Origin: Rubrivivax gelatinosus IL144
GTDB taxonomy: Bacteria > Pseudomonadota > Gammaproteobacteria > Burkholderiales > Burkholderiaceae_C
Reading direction: 5' to 3'
Length of the DNA: 64,000 bases
Assembly (NCBI RefSeq): GCF_000284255.1
Contig: NC_017075.1
Coordinates: 2,108,001-2,172,000, forward strand
Shown: piece after piece, positions 54,201 to 62,022 of the stretch
Layout: each line of letters starts with the position of its first letter
Numbering within the stretch: the stretch's first letter is position 1
Made by a program: the position numbers and the translations under genes
Notes under the pieces: model-generated
The model's input: only the letters and a program-made list of their open reading frames with translations
The model's database searches: none
Told to the model about the DNA's origin: nothing

Positions 54201-55114
54201 GCGGCCGGCGTGCGCCCGCTCTCGATCAGCCGCACCAGCGTGCGCAGCGTGGCGTTCATCGGCGTCGCGATGCCGTGGCGCTGGCCGCAGCGCACGACGT
54301 AGCCGTTCAGGTGCTCGATCTCGGTGTGCTTGCCGCGCGCCAGGTCCTGCGCCGTCGACGAACGCTGACCCGGCATCGACGGCGCCAGCGCGAACACCGT
54401 GGCCTCGATGTCGGCCGGGATCTCGACGCCGTCGGCGGCGGCGACGGCGACGCACTCGCGCACCACCTCGCGCATCAGCTCGTGCACGCCGTCGGTGGCG
54501 ACCAGCCGGCCGTAGGGCGCCTGGCCGATCGCCGACAGCGCGTTGTAGGCGCAGTTCAGGATCAGCTTGACCCACAGCGCCTGGCGCGCGTCGGCCGACA
54601 CCTGCACCGGCACGCCGGCGGCGCGGAAAGCCTCGGCCCAGGTGTCGCCGCCACGGCCGGGCTCGACCAGCAGCTCGCCGCGGCCGTGGTGCCGCACGTG
54701 GCCCGGGCCGGCCATCTCGGTGGCGACGTAGACCACCGCGGCGCGTACCGGCTGCGGCAGCAGCGTGCGCAGGCGCTCGGCGTTGTCGACGCCGTTCTGC
54801 AGGCTCAGCACCAGCGTGCCGGGCGCCAGGTGCGGCAGCATCGACGCGGCGGCCGCCTCGGTGTCGGTCGACTTCACGCAGAACAGCACCAGCGAGGCGC
54901 CGGCCACCGCGGCGACGTCGGCGCTGGCGGCGACCTGCACACGTTCGTCGAAGGCGCGTGTCTGCAGCCGCAGGCCCTCGGCCTCGATGGCCTGCACGTG
55001 CGCCGGGCGGCCGATCAGCACGACCTCGTGGCCGGCGCGCGCGAGCATGCCGCCGAAGTAGCAGCCCACCGCGCCGGCGCCCATCACGGCCACGCGCAGC
55101 GAATCCTCAGCCAT
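54194..55114 (-). CDS. panE: 2-dehydropantoate 2-reductase family protein (PanE/ApbA)
   Basis: The 306-residue NADPH-dependent reductase has the Rossmann motif VMGAGAVGCYFGGMLARAG (residues 10-28), the SLQNGVDNAERL segment and the catalytic-domain lysine region LWVKLILNCAYNALSAI. PanE reduces ketopantoate to pantoate in coenzyme A synthesis, but many paralogues act on other 2-oxo acids, so the exact substrate is uncertain. It stands alone, upstream of the kdp operon in the same direction. Confidence 0.82.
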   Translation of the reverse strand: MAEDSLRVAVMGAGAVGCYFGGMLARAGHEVVLIGRPAHVQAIEAEGLRLQTRAFDERVQVAASADVAAVAGASLVLFCVKSTDTEAAAASMLPHLAPGTLVLSLQNGVDNAERLRTLLPQPVRAAVVYVATEMAGPGHVRHHGRGELLVEPGRGGDTWAEAFRAAGVPVQVSADARQALWVKLILNCAYNALSAIGQAPYGRLVATDGVHELMREVVRECVAVAAADGVEIPADIEATVFALAPSMPGQRSSTAQDLARGKHTEIEHLNGYVVRCGQRHGIATPMNATLRTLVRLIESGRTPAAS

Positions 55115-55166
55115 CGTTCGTCTCCGTCGGGTTCGGGACGACGATGCTAGCCGGCGCGGCGCGGGT

Positions 55167-56057
55167 TCAGCCGCGCAGCGCGGCGGCGTTTTCGGCCAGC
55201 CAGGCGTCGAAGCTCTGCGGCGCGCGGCCGACGAGGCGGCGGAAGTCGCCGGTCACCGTGCCGACGCGGCCGGCGGCGGTGTTGGCGTCGAACGAGGCGT
55301 AGGCGCGCGCCACCGGTTCGGGCAGGCCGGCGCCGACCATGCCGCGCTCCAGGTCGGCCACCGTGACCGGCACCACCGTCAGCGTGCGGCCGATCGCGCG
55401 GCCGATGCGTTCGGCCTGCTCGGCCGTCGTCAGCGCTTCTTCGCCGCTCAGCGTGTAGACCTCGCGGCTCTGGCTGCTGCCGGCCAGCGCGGTGGCCGCG
55501 GCCAGCGCCAGATCGTCGCGCGAGAGGTCGGCGACCTTGCCGGCGCCCGCCGCGCTGTACCACTGGCCGCCGTTGGCCAGCACCGCCGGCAGCGACTGGA
55601 ACAGGTTGTCGAAGTACCAGTGGTTGCGCAGGATGGTCCAGCCCGGCACGCGGCTGGCGGCCAGGGCGTCTTCGGTGCCGGCGTGGTCGGGCGCGAAGGT
55701 GACGAAGGAGTCGTGCGGCCCGGGCATCGAGGTGTAGACGAGGTGGGCGACGCCGGCCTGCTCGGCGGCGGCGACGGCGGTGCGGTGCTGCTCCAGGCGC
55801 TTGCCCGGGCGGTCCAGCGCGTCGGTGCTGACGATCAGCGCGCGGGCGATGCCGGCGAAGGCGCCGGGCAGCGACGCGGCGTCGTCGAAGTCGGCGCGGC
55901 GCGTGGCCACGCCGCGCGCGGCGAAGGCGGCCAGGCGTTCGGGCTGGCGCGAGGCGGCGACGATTCGCGCGGGCTCGACGTGCAGGGTGTCGAGCAGGTG
56001 CTGCAGCACACGCTGGCCGAAGTGGCCCGAGGCGCCGGTGACGAGAAGCTTGGACAT
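55167..56057 (-). CDS. NAD(P)H-dependent oxidoreductase of the QOR2/YtfG type
   Basis: The 296-residue protein is an NmrA-like short-chain reductase with LVTGASGHFGQRVLQHLL at residues 4-21 and the family motif LRNHWYFDNL. In E. coli the homologue YtfG reduces quinones and is paired with a divergent HxlR regulator (YtfH), as is the case here. It likely acts on quinones or reactive electrophiles. An inverted repeat lies between the two genes. Confidence 0.82.
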   Translation of the reverse strand: MSKLLVTGASGHFGQRVLQHLLDTLHVEPARIVAASRQPERLAAFAARGVATRRADFDDAASLPGAFAGIARALIVSTDALDRPGKRLEQHRTAVAAAEQAGVAHLVYTSMPGPHDSFVTFAPDHAGTEDALAASRVPGWTILRNHWYFDNLFQSLPAVLANGGQWYSAAGAGKVADLSRDDLALAAATALAGSSQSREVYTLSGEEALTTAEQAERIGRAIGRTLTVVPVTVADLERGMVGAGLPEPVARAYASFDANTAAGRVGTVTGDFRRLVGRAPQSFDAWLAENAAALRG

Positions 56058-56108
56058 ACGAGACTCCGTTGAAGGCGGGCGGGACACCCGGATCATTAGT
56101 ATTTAAAA

Positions 56109-56139
56109 GGAACCAACTCTCAACTTGCGTGTTGGTGCC
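56109..56139. promoter_or_regulatory. Candidate HxlR operator
   Basis: GGAACCAAC and GTTGGTGCC form 9-bp arms with one mismatch, separated by 13 bp, so the centres are 22 bp apart. The site lies between the divergent oxidoreductase and HxlR genes in an A+T-richer stretch and fits a dimeric winged-helix regulator. Confidence 0.45.
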
Positions 56140-56235
56140 GAAATGATCCATCATCACGCGCCGGCTCCACAAGAAGGGAGCCGAACGTCACTTGGTGACC
56201 TCGGTGTTACCGACCCCAGCCCCGCGGAGTTCTCG

Positions 56236-56622
56236 ATGTCGCTTCACAAGTCCAAGGACCCCTACGCCGACCGCTGCCCGATCCGCGACGTGCTCGAACG
56301 TTTGGGCGACCGCTGGAGCATGCTGGTGCTGTTCACGCTGGAGGAGGGCGGCACGCTGCGCTTCTCGGTGCTGAAGTCGCAGATCGCCGACATCTCGCAG
56401 CGCATGCTGGCGCAGACGCTGCGCCGGCTGGAGCAGGACGGCCTAGTCAGCCGCACCGTCTACGCGACGGTGCCGCCGCGTGTGGACTACGCGCTGACCG
56501 AGCTCGGCGCCTCGTTCCTGAAGCCGATGCACGGCCTGCTGGACTGGGCCAAGGCGCACCACCAGGACGTGCACGCGGCGCGCCGTGCCTACACGGCGCC
56601 CGAGGCGATCGAGGCGCGCTGA
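56236..56622 (+). CDS. HxlR-family transcriptional regulator
   Basis: The 128-residue protein has the HxlR hallmarks: an early cysteine in DRCPIRDVLERLGDRWSMLV (residues 12-31), the helix KSQIADISQRMLAQTLRRLE and the wing region RTVYATVPPRVDYALTELG. The early cysteine often senses electrophiles or oxidants. The ATG at 56236 is chosen because GGAG precedes it and the family begins about ten residues before the cysteine. It probably controls the divergent oxidoreductase. Its stop lies next to the converging acr3 gene. Confidence 0.87.
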   Translation: MSLHKSKDPYADRCPIRDVLERLGDRWSMLVLFTLEEGGTLRFSVLKSQIADISQRMLAQTLRRLEQDGLVSRTVYATVPPRVDYALTELGASFLKPMHGLLDWAKAHHQDVHAARRAYTAPEAIEAR

Positions 56623-56623
56623 G

Positions 56624-57688
56624 TCAGCCGCGCCGCAGCCCGGCCTCGTACCAGGGCTGGCTGCGCTTGACCCAGCGCACCACCAGCAGCATCACCGGCA
56701 CCTCGATCAGCACGCCGACGACGGTGGCCAGCGCCGCGCCCGACTGGAAGCCGAACAGGCTGATCGCCGCGGCCACCGCCAGCTCGAAGAAATTGCTGGC
56801 GCCGATCAGCGCCGACGGGCAGGCCACCGCGTGGCTCTCGCCGGCGCGGCGGTTCAGCCAGTAGGCGAGTCCCGAGTTGAAGAAGACCTGGATCAGGATC
56901 GGCACCGCCAGCATCGCGATGACCGCCGGCTGCGCCAGGATGGCCTCGCCCTGGAATGCGAACAGCAGCACCAGCGTCGCCAGCAGCGCCGTGATCGACC
57001 ACGGGCCGATGCGGGCGAGCGTCGCCTCCAGCGCCTGCGGGCCGCGCCGCAGCAGCGCGCGGCGCCAGGCCTGCGCCAGCGCCACCGGGATCACGATGTA
57101 GAGCACGACCGAGGTCAGCAGCGTGTCCCAGGGCACTTGAATAGCCGACAGCCCGAGCAGCAGGCCGACGATGGGCGCGAAGGCGATGACCATGATCGTG
57201 TCGTTCAGCGCCACCTGGCTCAGCGTGAACAGCGGGTCGCCGTTGGTCAGCCGGCTCCAGACGAAGACCATCGCCGTGCAGGGCGCCGCGGCGAGCAGGA
57301 TCAGGCCCGCGACATAACTGTCGAGCTGCTCGGCCGGCAGCCAGGCCGCGAAGACCTGGCGGATGAAGATCCAGGCCAGCAGCGCCATCGAGAAGGGCTT
57401 GACGGCCCAGTTGACGAACAGCGTGATGCCGATGCCGCGCCAGTGCCGGCGCACCTGGTGCAGCGCGCCGAAGTCGACCTTCAGCAGCATCGGGATGATC
57501 ATCACCCAGATCAGCAGCCCGACCGGCAGGTTGACGCGCGCGACCTCGAGCCGGCCGATCGCCTGGAACGGGCCGGGCAGCAGCTGCCCCAGCGCGATGC
57601 CGGCGACGATGCACAGCGCGACCCAGAGCGTCAGCCAGCGCTCGAACAGGCTCATCGGGGCGGGGGCGGGCAGGGTGGCGGTGGTCAT
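56624..57688 (-). CDS. acr3: ACR3-family arsenite efflux permease
   Basis: ACR3 expels arsenite (and sometimes antimonite) across the inner membrane. The 354-residue protein has about ten helices and the conserved cysteine in LLAAAPCTAMVFVWSRLTNG, as well as the late ACPSALIGASNFFELAVA element. It is the last gene of arsR-arsC-arsC-acr3, with only 4 bp from the preceding arsC. Length is standard. Confidence 0.95.
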   Translation of the reverse strand: MTTATLPAPAPMSLFERWLTLWVALCIVAGIALGQLLPGPFQAIGRLEVARVNLPVGLLIWVMIIPMLLKVDFGALHQVRRHWRGIGITLFVNWAVKPFSMALLAWIFIRQVFAAWLPAEQLDSYVAGLILLAAAPCTAMVFVWSRLTNGDPLFTLSQVALNDTIMVIAFAPIVGLLLGLSAIQVPWDTLLTSVVLYIVIPVALAQAWRRALLRRGPQALEATLARIGPWSITALLATLVLLFAFQGEAILAQPAVIAMLAVPILIQVFFNSGLAYWLNRRAGESHAVACPSALIGASNFFELAVAAAISLFGFQSGAALATVVGVLIEVPVMLLVVRWVKRSQPWYEAGLRRG

Positions 57689-57692
57689 GGCG

Positions 57693-58199
57693 TCAGCTCC
57701 GGCCGATCTCGGCGAGAGCGGCCTGCAGCGAGGTGCGGTCGCCGCCGGCCACCGGCAGCGCCAGCAGCAGCTGCAGCATGCGGTAGCCGATCGCCTGGCG
57801 CGTCAGCTCGAAAGCGCGGCGCTTGCCCTCGTCGCCGCCTTCGGCGTTGGACGGGTCGGGGTAGCCCCAGTGCACCTTGACCGGCTGGCCGCGGGCGCTG
57901 AAGAAGACCGGGCAGGCCTCGGCCGCGGCGCTGTCGCAGACGGTGATGACGATGTCCAGCGGCGGCGCGCCGTCGGCGACGAACTCGTCCCAGCTCTTGC
58001 TGCGCAACGCGCCGGTGGCGATGCCGGCGTTGGCCAGCGCCTCCAGCGCGAGCGGATTGATGCGCCCGCTGGGCGCGCTGCCGGCGCTGTGCGCCTTCAC
58101 GTCGGCGCCGAGGCGGGCGGCGAGCTGGTTCAGCATGCCCTCGGCGAGCACGCTGCGCGCCGAGTTGTGGGTGCAGAGGATCAGGACGTGGACGGTCAT
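57693..58199 (-). CDS. arsC: Arsenate reductase, low-molecular-weight phosphatase type (second copy)
   Basis: This 168-residue enzyme reduces arsenate to arsenite, which ACR3 then expels. It carries the P-loop CTHNSARS (Cys9) and the second cysteine pair in TVCDSAAAEACPVF, as in thiol-relay arsenate reductases. It starts 1 bp after the stop of another arsC. The two copies share most motifs but differ in length and middle sequence, so they are not recent duplicates. Confidence 0.92.
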   Translation of the reverse strand: MTVHVLILCTHNSARSVLAEGMLNQLAARLGADVKAHSAGSAPSGRINPLALEALANAGIATGALRSKSWDEFVADGAPPLDIVITVCDSAAAEACPVFFSARGQPVKVHWGYPDPSNAEGGDEGKRRAFELTRQAIGYRMLQLLLALPVAGGDRTSLQAALAEIGRS

Positions 58200-58200
58200 G

Positions 58201-58689
58201 TCAGTCTTTTCCGATGTCGGTGACGCGCGTCTTCAGCGCGACGCGGTCCAGGCTGGCCAGCGGCAGCGCCAGCATCAGCTGGATGCGCCGCTTCATCGTG
58301 ACGAAGGTGTCGACGAAGGCTTGTTCGCCCTGGGCCGCGGGCGCGGCGGCCGGATCCGGCATGCCCCAGTGCGCCGTGACGGGCTGGCCCGGCCACACCG
58401 GGCAGACCTCGCCGGCGGCCTGGTCGCAGACGGTGAAGACGAAATGCAGCTCGGGCGCGCCGGGCAGGGCGAACTCCTCCCAGCTCTTGCTGCGCAGGCC
58501 ATCGGTCGGCAGGCCTTGCGCGGCCAGCGTCTTCAGCGTCAGCGGGTGCAGCTCGCCCTTGGGGTGGCTGCCGGCGGAGAAGGCTCGAAAGCGCCCCTCG
58601 CCGAGCCGGTTCATCAGCGCCTCGGCGAGGACCGAACGCGCCGAGTTGCCGGTGCAGACGAACAGGACGTTGTAGGTCGTCGGTTCCAT
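58201..58689 (-). CDS. arsC: Arsenate reductase, low-molecular-weight phosphatase type (first copy)
   Basis: This 162-residue protein has the P-loop CTGNSARS (Cys11) and the pair in TVCDQAAGEVCPVW. It is the first arsC after arsR. The two adjacent reductases may differ in reductant (thioredoxin or glutaredoxin) or in affinity; the sequence does not decide this. The ribosome site region before the ATG at 58689 is weak. Confidence 0.92.
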   Translation of the reverse strand: MEPTTYNVLFVCTGNSARSVLAEALMNRLGEGRFRAFSAGSHPKGELHPLTLKTLAAQGLPTDGLRSKSWEEFALPGAPELHFVFTVCDQAAGEVCPVWPGQPVTAHWGMPDPAAAPAAQGEQAFVDTFVTMKRRIQLMLALPLASLDRVALKTRVTDIGKD

Positions 58690-58716
58690 TGTTTGCCTCG
58701 TGAAGAAGCCTGCCGC

Positions 58717-59076
58717 TCAGCAGCGCGCGCCGCGGCGCGTGGCGCGCGGCGTGCAGCCGCTGGCCTGGCAGCAGTGGTCGGTGAGGTAGCCCAGCAGCGT
58801 GTCCATGCGCGCCATCTCGGGGCGGTAGATCAGGCTGCGGCCGTCGCGCTCGGCGCTGACGAGCCCGGCGTGGATCAGCTCCTTCAGGTGAAAGGACAGC
58901 GTCGACGACGGGATGTCGAGCATCGCCGACAGCGCCGACGGCGTCATGCCCACCGGTGCCGCGCCGACCAGCGCGCGGAAGATGCGCAGCCGCGCCTCCT
59001 GGGCCAGTGCGGCCAGCGCGGCGACGGCGTCCTTCTCGTTCATCGCGGGGGCGGCGCCTGCGTCGTTCTCTGACAT
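58717..59076 (-). CDS. arsR: ArsR repressor with C-terminal arsenite-binding cysteines
   Basis: The 119-residue repressor has the winged-helix core (PSALSAMLDIPSSTLSFHLK, residues 46-65) and no CVC motif in the DNA helix. Instead it has Cys102, Cys103 and Cys108 (DHCCQASGC) and a last Cys119. This resembles repressors, such as the one from Acidithiobacillus ferrooxidans, in which arsenite binds C-terminal cysteines. It would repress both the arsCC-acr3 run and the divergent arsM. The operator lies just before its ATG. Confidence 0.9.
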   Translation of the reverse strand: MSENDAGAAPAMNEKDAVAALAALAQEARLRIFRALVGAAPVGMTPSALSAMLDIPSSTLSFHLKELIHAGLVSAERDGRSLIYRPEMARMDTLLGYLTDHCCQASGCTPRATRRGARC

Positions 59077-59079
59077 CGG

Positions 59080-59110
59080 TACTTCCTATATTTCCAGAGT
59101 TGTGGAAGTA
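59080..59110. promoter_or_regulatory. ars operator
   Basis: Perfect 7-bp arms TACTTCC and GGAAGTA are separated by 17 bp in the arsR-arsM spacer; the first arm ends 4 bp from the arsR ATG. The A+T-rich stretch between holds likely promoter elements. It fits an ArsR-type operator serving both directions. Confidence 0.6.
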
Positions 59111-59156
59111 TAGATGCATGGCCGTGACAGCGGCGTGTCCGAGTGAAGGAACAACG

Positions 59157-60038
59157 ATGAACAGCGAAACCGAGGTCAAGGACTTCGTGCGCCGCCACTA
59201 CGGCGACGCCGCCACGCGCGTGGCGCAAGGCGAGGCCAACCCCTGCTGCGGCATTGCCAGCGCGGCCGCCGACCCGATCTCCTCGGGCCTGTACGACACC
59301 GTGCAGACCGGCGAGCTGCCCGACACCGCGGTGCTGGCCTCGCTGGGCTGCGGCAACCCGACCGCGCTGGCCGAGCTGCACCCCGGCGAGACGGTGCTCG
59401 ACCTGGGGTCGGGCGGCGGCATCGACGTGCTGCTGTCGGCGCGCCGTGTCGGCCCGACCGGCATGGCCTTCGGCCTGGACATGACGCGCGAGATGCTCGC
59501 GCTGGCCGAGCAGAACAAGCGCAAGAGCGGTCTGCGCAACGTGTTCTTCCTGCGCGGCGAGATCGAGAACATCCCGCTGCCCGACGACACGGTGGACGTC
59601 ATCATCTCCAACTGCGTCATCAACCTGTCGGCCGACAAGGACCGCGTGCTGCGCGAGGCCTTCCGCGTGCTCAAGCCGGGCGGGCGTTTCGCCGTCAGCG
59701 ACATCGTCGTGCGCGCCGAGGTGCCGGCGGCGATCCGTGCCGACCGCAGGCTGTGGGCCGGCTGCGTGGCCGGCGCGCTGCGCGACAGCGACTACCTCGC
59801 GCGGCTGCGCGCCGCCGGTTTCGAGCACGCGGCGATCGAGGTCACGCGCGTCTACGGCGCCGAGGACGCGCTGACGCTGCTGTCGGGCCAGGTGGCCGAC
59901 GCCGAGGCGCTGGCGCGCCAGGTCGACGGCCTGTTCGCCAGCGGTTTCGTGCGCGCCACCAAGCCCCTCGCGGCGCAGGCCGCGCCGGCCGAGCCGGAGG
60001 CGGCCGCCGCCTGCGGCTGCAAGTCGCGCTGCTGCTGA
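59157..60038 (+). CDS. arsM: Arsenite S-adenosylmethionine methyltransferase
   Basis: ArsM methylates arsenite to less toxic and volatile forms. The 293-residue protein has the SAM motif VLDLGSGGGIDVLLSARRVG, arsenic-binding cysteines in ANPCCGIASAA and IISNCVINLSADKD, and a cysteine-rich end (CGCKSRCC). The ATG at 59157 follows AAGGAACAACG. Its divergence from arsR with a shared operator supports arsenite-induced expression. Confidence 0.94.
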   Translation: MNSETEVKDFVRRHYGDAATRVAQGEANPCCGIASAAADPISSGLYDTVQTGELPDTAVLASLGCGNPTALAELHPGETVLDLGSGGGIDVLLSARRVGPTGMAFGLDMTREMLALAEQNKRKSGLRNVFFLRGEIENIPLPDDTVDVIISNCVINLSADKDRVLREAFRVLKPGGRFAVSDIVVRAEVPAAIRADRRLWAGCVAGALRDSDYLARLRAAGFEHAAIEVTRVYGAEDALTLLSGQVADAEALARQVDGLFASGFVRATKPLAAQAAPAEPEAAAACGCKSRCC

Positions 60039-60052
60039 GGCCGCGCCTCAGC
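60034..60052. terminator. Bidirectional hairpin between arsM and the LysE gene
   Basis: Perfect 8-bp arms GCTGAGGC and GCCTCAGC with a 3-base loop include the stop codons of both converging genes. It can end both transcripts. Confidence 0.5.
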
Positions 60053-60674
60053 GGCTGGTGATGATGCGCAGCCCCAGCCCGATGAAGACGACGCCGGCGA
60101 TGCGGTCCAGCCAGGCGCCGGCGCCGGGGCGGCGGTTCAGCCAGGCGCCGATGCTGCCGGCGAAGGCGCCCAGCAGCGCGAAGATCAGCGCCGCCTGCGC
60201 GGTGAACACGAGGCCCAGAACGCCCAGCTGCAGCGCCACCGGGCCCTGTTCCGGCACGACGAACTGCGGCAGGAAGGACAGGAAGAACAGCACGACCTTG
60301 GGGTTCACCGCGTTGGCCGCCAGGCCGCGCCGGAACAGCGTCGCCGCGGTCTCGTCGGCGGCGCCGGCCGTGCCCGACAGCCTGCCGCCGCGGCTGCGCA
60401 GCGCACGCAGCCCCAGCCAGACGAGGTAGCCGCCGCCGATCCACTTCAGCGCCGTGAAGGCGATCGGCGAGGCCGCGACCAGGGCGCTGACGCCCAGCAC
60501 CGCCAGCGCCGTGTGGCTCAGGCAGCCGAGCGCGCAGCCCAGGCCGAAGGCGATGCCGCGCCGCCGCCCGCGCGACATGCCGACGCCGAGCACCATCAGG
60601 TTGTCGGGGCCGGGCGTGGCCGTGATCAGCACGGCGGCGGCGAGAAAGGCGAGCAGCTGGGCGAGCGTGGGCAT
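60048..60674 (-). CDS. LysE/RhtB-family amino-acid exporter
   Basis: The 208-residue inner-membrane protein has about six helices and the family start FLAAAVLITATPGPDNLMVL, followed by GRRRGIAFGLGCALGCLSHT and NPKVVLFFLSFLPQF. Members export amino acids such as threonine, homoserine or lysine; the substrate is not clear. It converges on arsM and is preceded by an unrelated operon. Confidence 0.9.
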   Translation of the reverse strand: MPTLAQLLAFLAAAVLITATPGPDNLMVLGVGMSRGRRRGIAFGLGCALGCLSHTALAVLGVSALVAASPIAFTALKWIGGGYLVWLGLRALRSRGGRLSGTAGAADETAATLFRRGLAANAVNPKVVLFFLSFLPQFVVPEQGPVALQLGVLGLVFTAQAALIFALLGAFAGSIGAWLNRRPGAGAWLDRIAGVVFIGLGLRIITSR

Positions 60675-60726
60675 CGGGCAGGGCGCGGACGGCGGGCGCC
60701 GGATTGTCGCCCCGGCGCCCTGGCCC

Positions 60727-62022
60727 TCAGCGCGACGCGACGAAGGCCAGCAGTTCGGCGCGCTGCGCCGGGGGCAGGCGCTCGAAACGCCGGCGTGCGG
60801 CCCGCGCTTCGCCGTCGTGCCAGAGCACGGCCTCGAACAGCCCGCGGGCGCGGCCGTCGTGCAGGTACTCGTCGTGTTCGTTGACCTGCGGCGTCAGGCC
60901 GATGCCCCACAGCGGTGGCGTGCGCCAGTCGCGCGGCCCGGCGCGGTAGTCGGGCCGGCCGTCGGCCAGGCCGCGGCCGAGGTCGTGCAGCAGCAGGTCG
61001 GTGTAGGCGGCGATCGGCGCCCGGCCTTCGGGCTGCGGCAGCAGCTGCCGGTGGCAGACGGCGCAGCCGGCGTCCTCGAAGCGGCGCCGGCCGCGTTCGA
61101 TCGTGGTGTCGCCGTCTCCGCGCGGCGCCGGTGCGGCGAGCTGCTGCAGATAGGCGCCGATGCGCACGACCTCGCTCGCCGACAGATCGACGCCGGGCCC
61201 GGCGCGGGCCTTGTCGCGGCAGGCTGTCTGCCGTGCCGTGCAGTTGGGCGCGGGCAGCGCATCGGACGTCAGCCCCAGATCGCCCAGCGCCGCCTGCACG
61301 ACTTGGGCTTGCAGCGTCGCGGTGTTGGCTTTCCAGCCGAAGCGGCCGACCGCCATGCGCCGCGACACCGGGTCCCAGACCTCGTTGAGCCGGCCGCGAA
61401 CGCCGTCGGGCTGGGGCGTGGCGGCCAGCGCGTGCAGCGCCGCCTCGGGCACCGCTTCGAGCAGGCCCAGGCCGTAGACCGGCGAGCCGACCCGTGCCGA
61501 ACTCAGCACGCCGCGCAGCGGGCCGTAGCCGAGTTCGCGGAACTGCAGCAACGGGCGGCGCAGCTCGACGCTCGTGCCGTCGGCCAGACGGTGCACGACC
61601 GGCAACCAGCGCAGCGCCGCACGGCCTTCGCCGCGTACCCCGGCCACGCCGTCCTCGTTGAGCTGCTCGCCGTACGCCGGGTGCGGCCGCGGCCCGCCGT
61701 GCTCGCCGCGGCCGGGCCGCGACAGCCGCACCAGCATCGACTGCATGCGCTCGTCGGCGCCGGCGGGCGCGCGGCCGCGGCCGTTGTCCGGATGGCAGGC
61801 GACGCAGGACAGGCGGTTGTAGAGCGGCCCCAGGCCGCCGCCGGGCCCCGGGCCGTCGCTCCAGGGGCGCTGGAACAAGGCCCGGCCTTCGGCGAAAGCG
61901 GCGCGCCCGGCTTCGTCCAGGCCGGGCAGCGGCTGGCCGAAGGGGGCGGCCGCCGCCGCCGGCAGGGCCATCGCCGCCGCGGCGCAGGCGAGCCCGGCCT
62001 GGCGCCACCAGACCCGCCTCAT
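60727..62022 (-). CDS. Periplasmic diheme protein (DUF1111/di-heme oxidoreductase)
   Basis: The 431-residue protein has a signal peptide ending AAAAAP and two c-type heme sites, CVACH (LSCVACHPDNGRG) and CAVCH (AGCAVCHRQ). It belongs to the family once called thiol oxidoreductases, distantly like MauG/cytochrome c peroxidases. In many bacteria such genes sit beside iron-uptake genes, and here its ATG overlaps the stop of a periplasmic iron-type binding protein. A role in iron oxidation or reduction during uptake is inference. Confidence 0.87.
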   Translation of the reverse strand: MRRVWWRQAGLACAAAAMALPAAAAAPFGQPLPGLDEAGRAAFAEGRALFQRPWSDGPGPGGGLGPLYNRLSCVACHPDNGRGRAPAGADERMQSMLVRLSRPGRGEHGGPRPHPAYGEQLNEDGVAGVRGEGRAALRWLPVVHRLADGTSVELRRPLLQFRELGYGPLRGVLSSARVGSPVYGLGLLEAVPEAALHALAATPQPDGVRGRLNEVWDPVSRRMAVGRFGWKANTATLQAQVVQAALGDLGLTSDALPAPNCTARQTACRDKARAGPGVDLSASEVVRIGAYLQQLAAPAPRGDGDTTIERGRRRFEDAGCAVCHRQLLPQPEGRAPIAAYTDLLLHDLGRGLADGRPDYRAGPRDWRTPPLWGIGLTPQVNEHDEYLHDGRARGLFEAVLWHDGEARAARRRFERLPPAQRAELLAFVASR

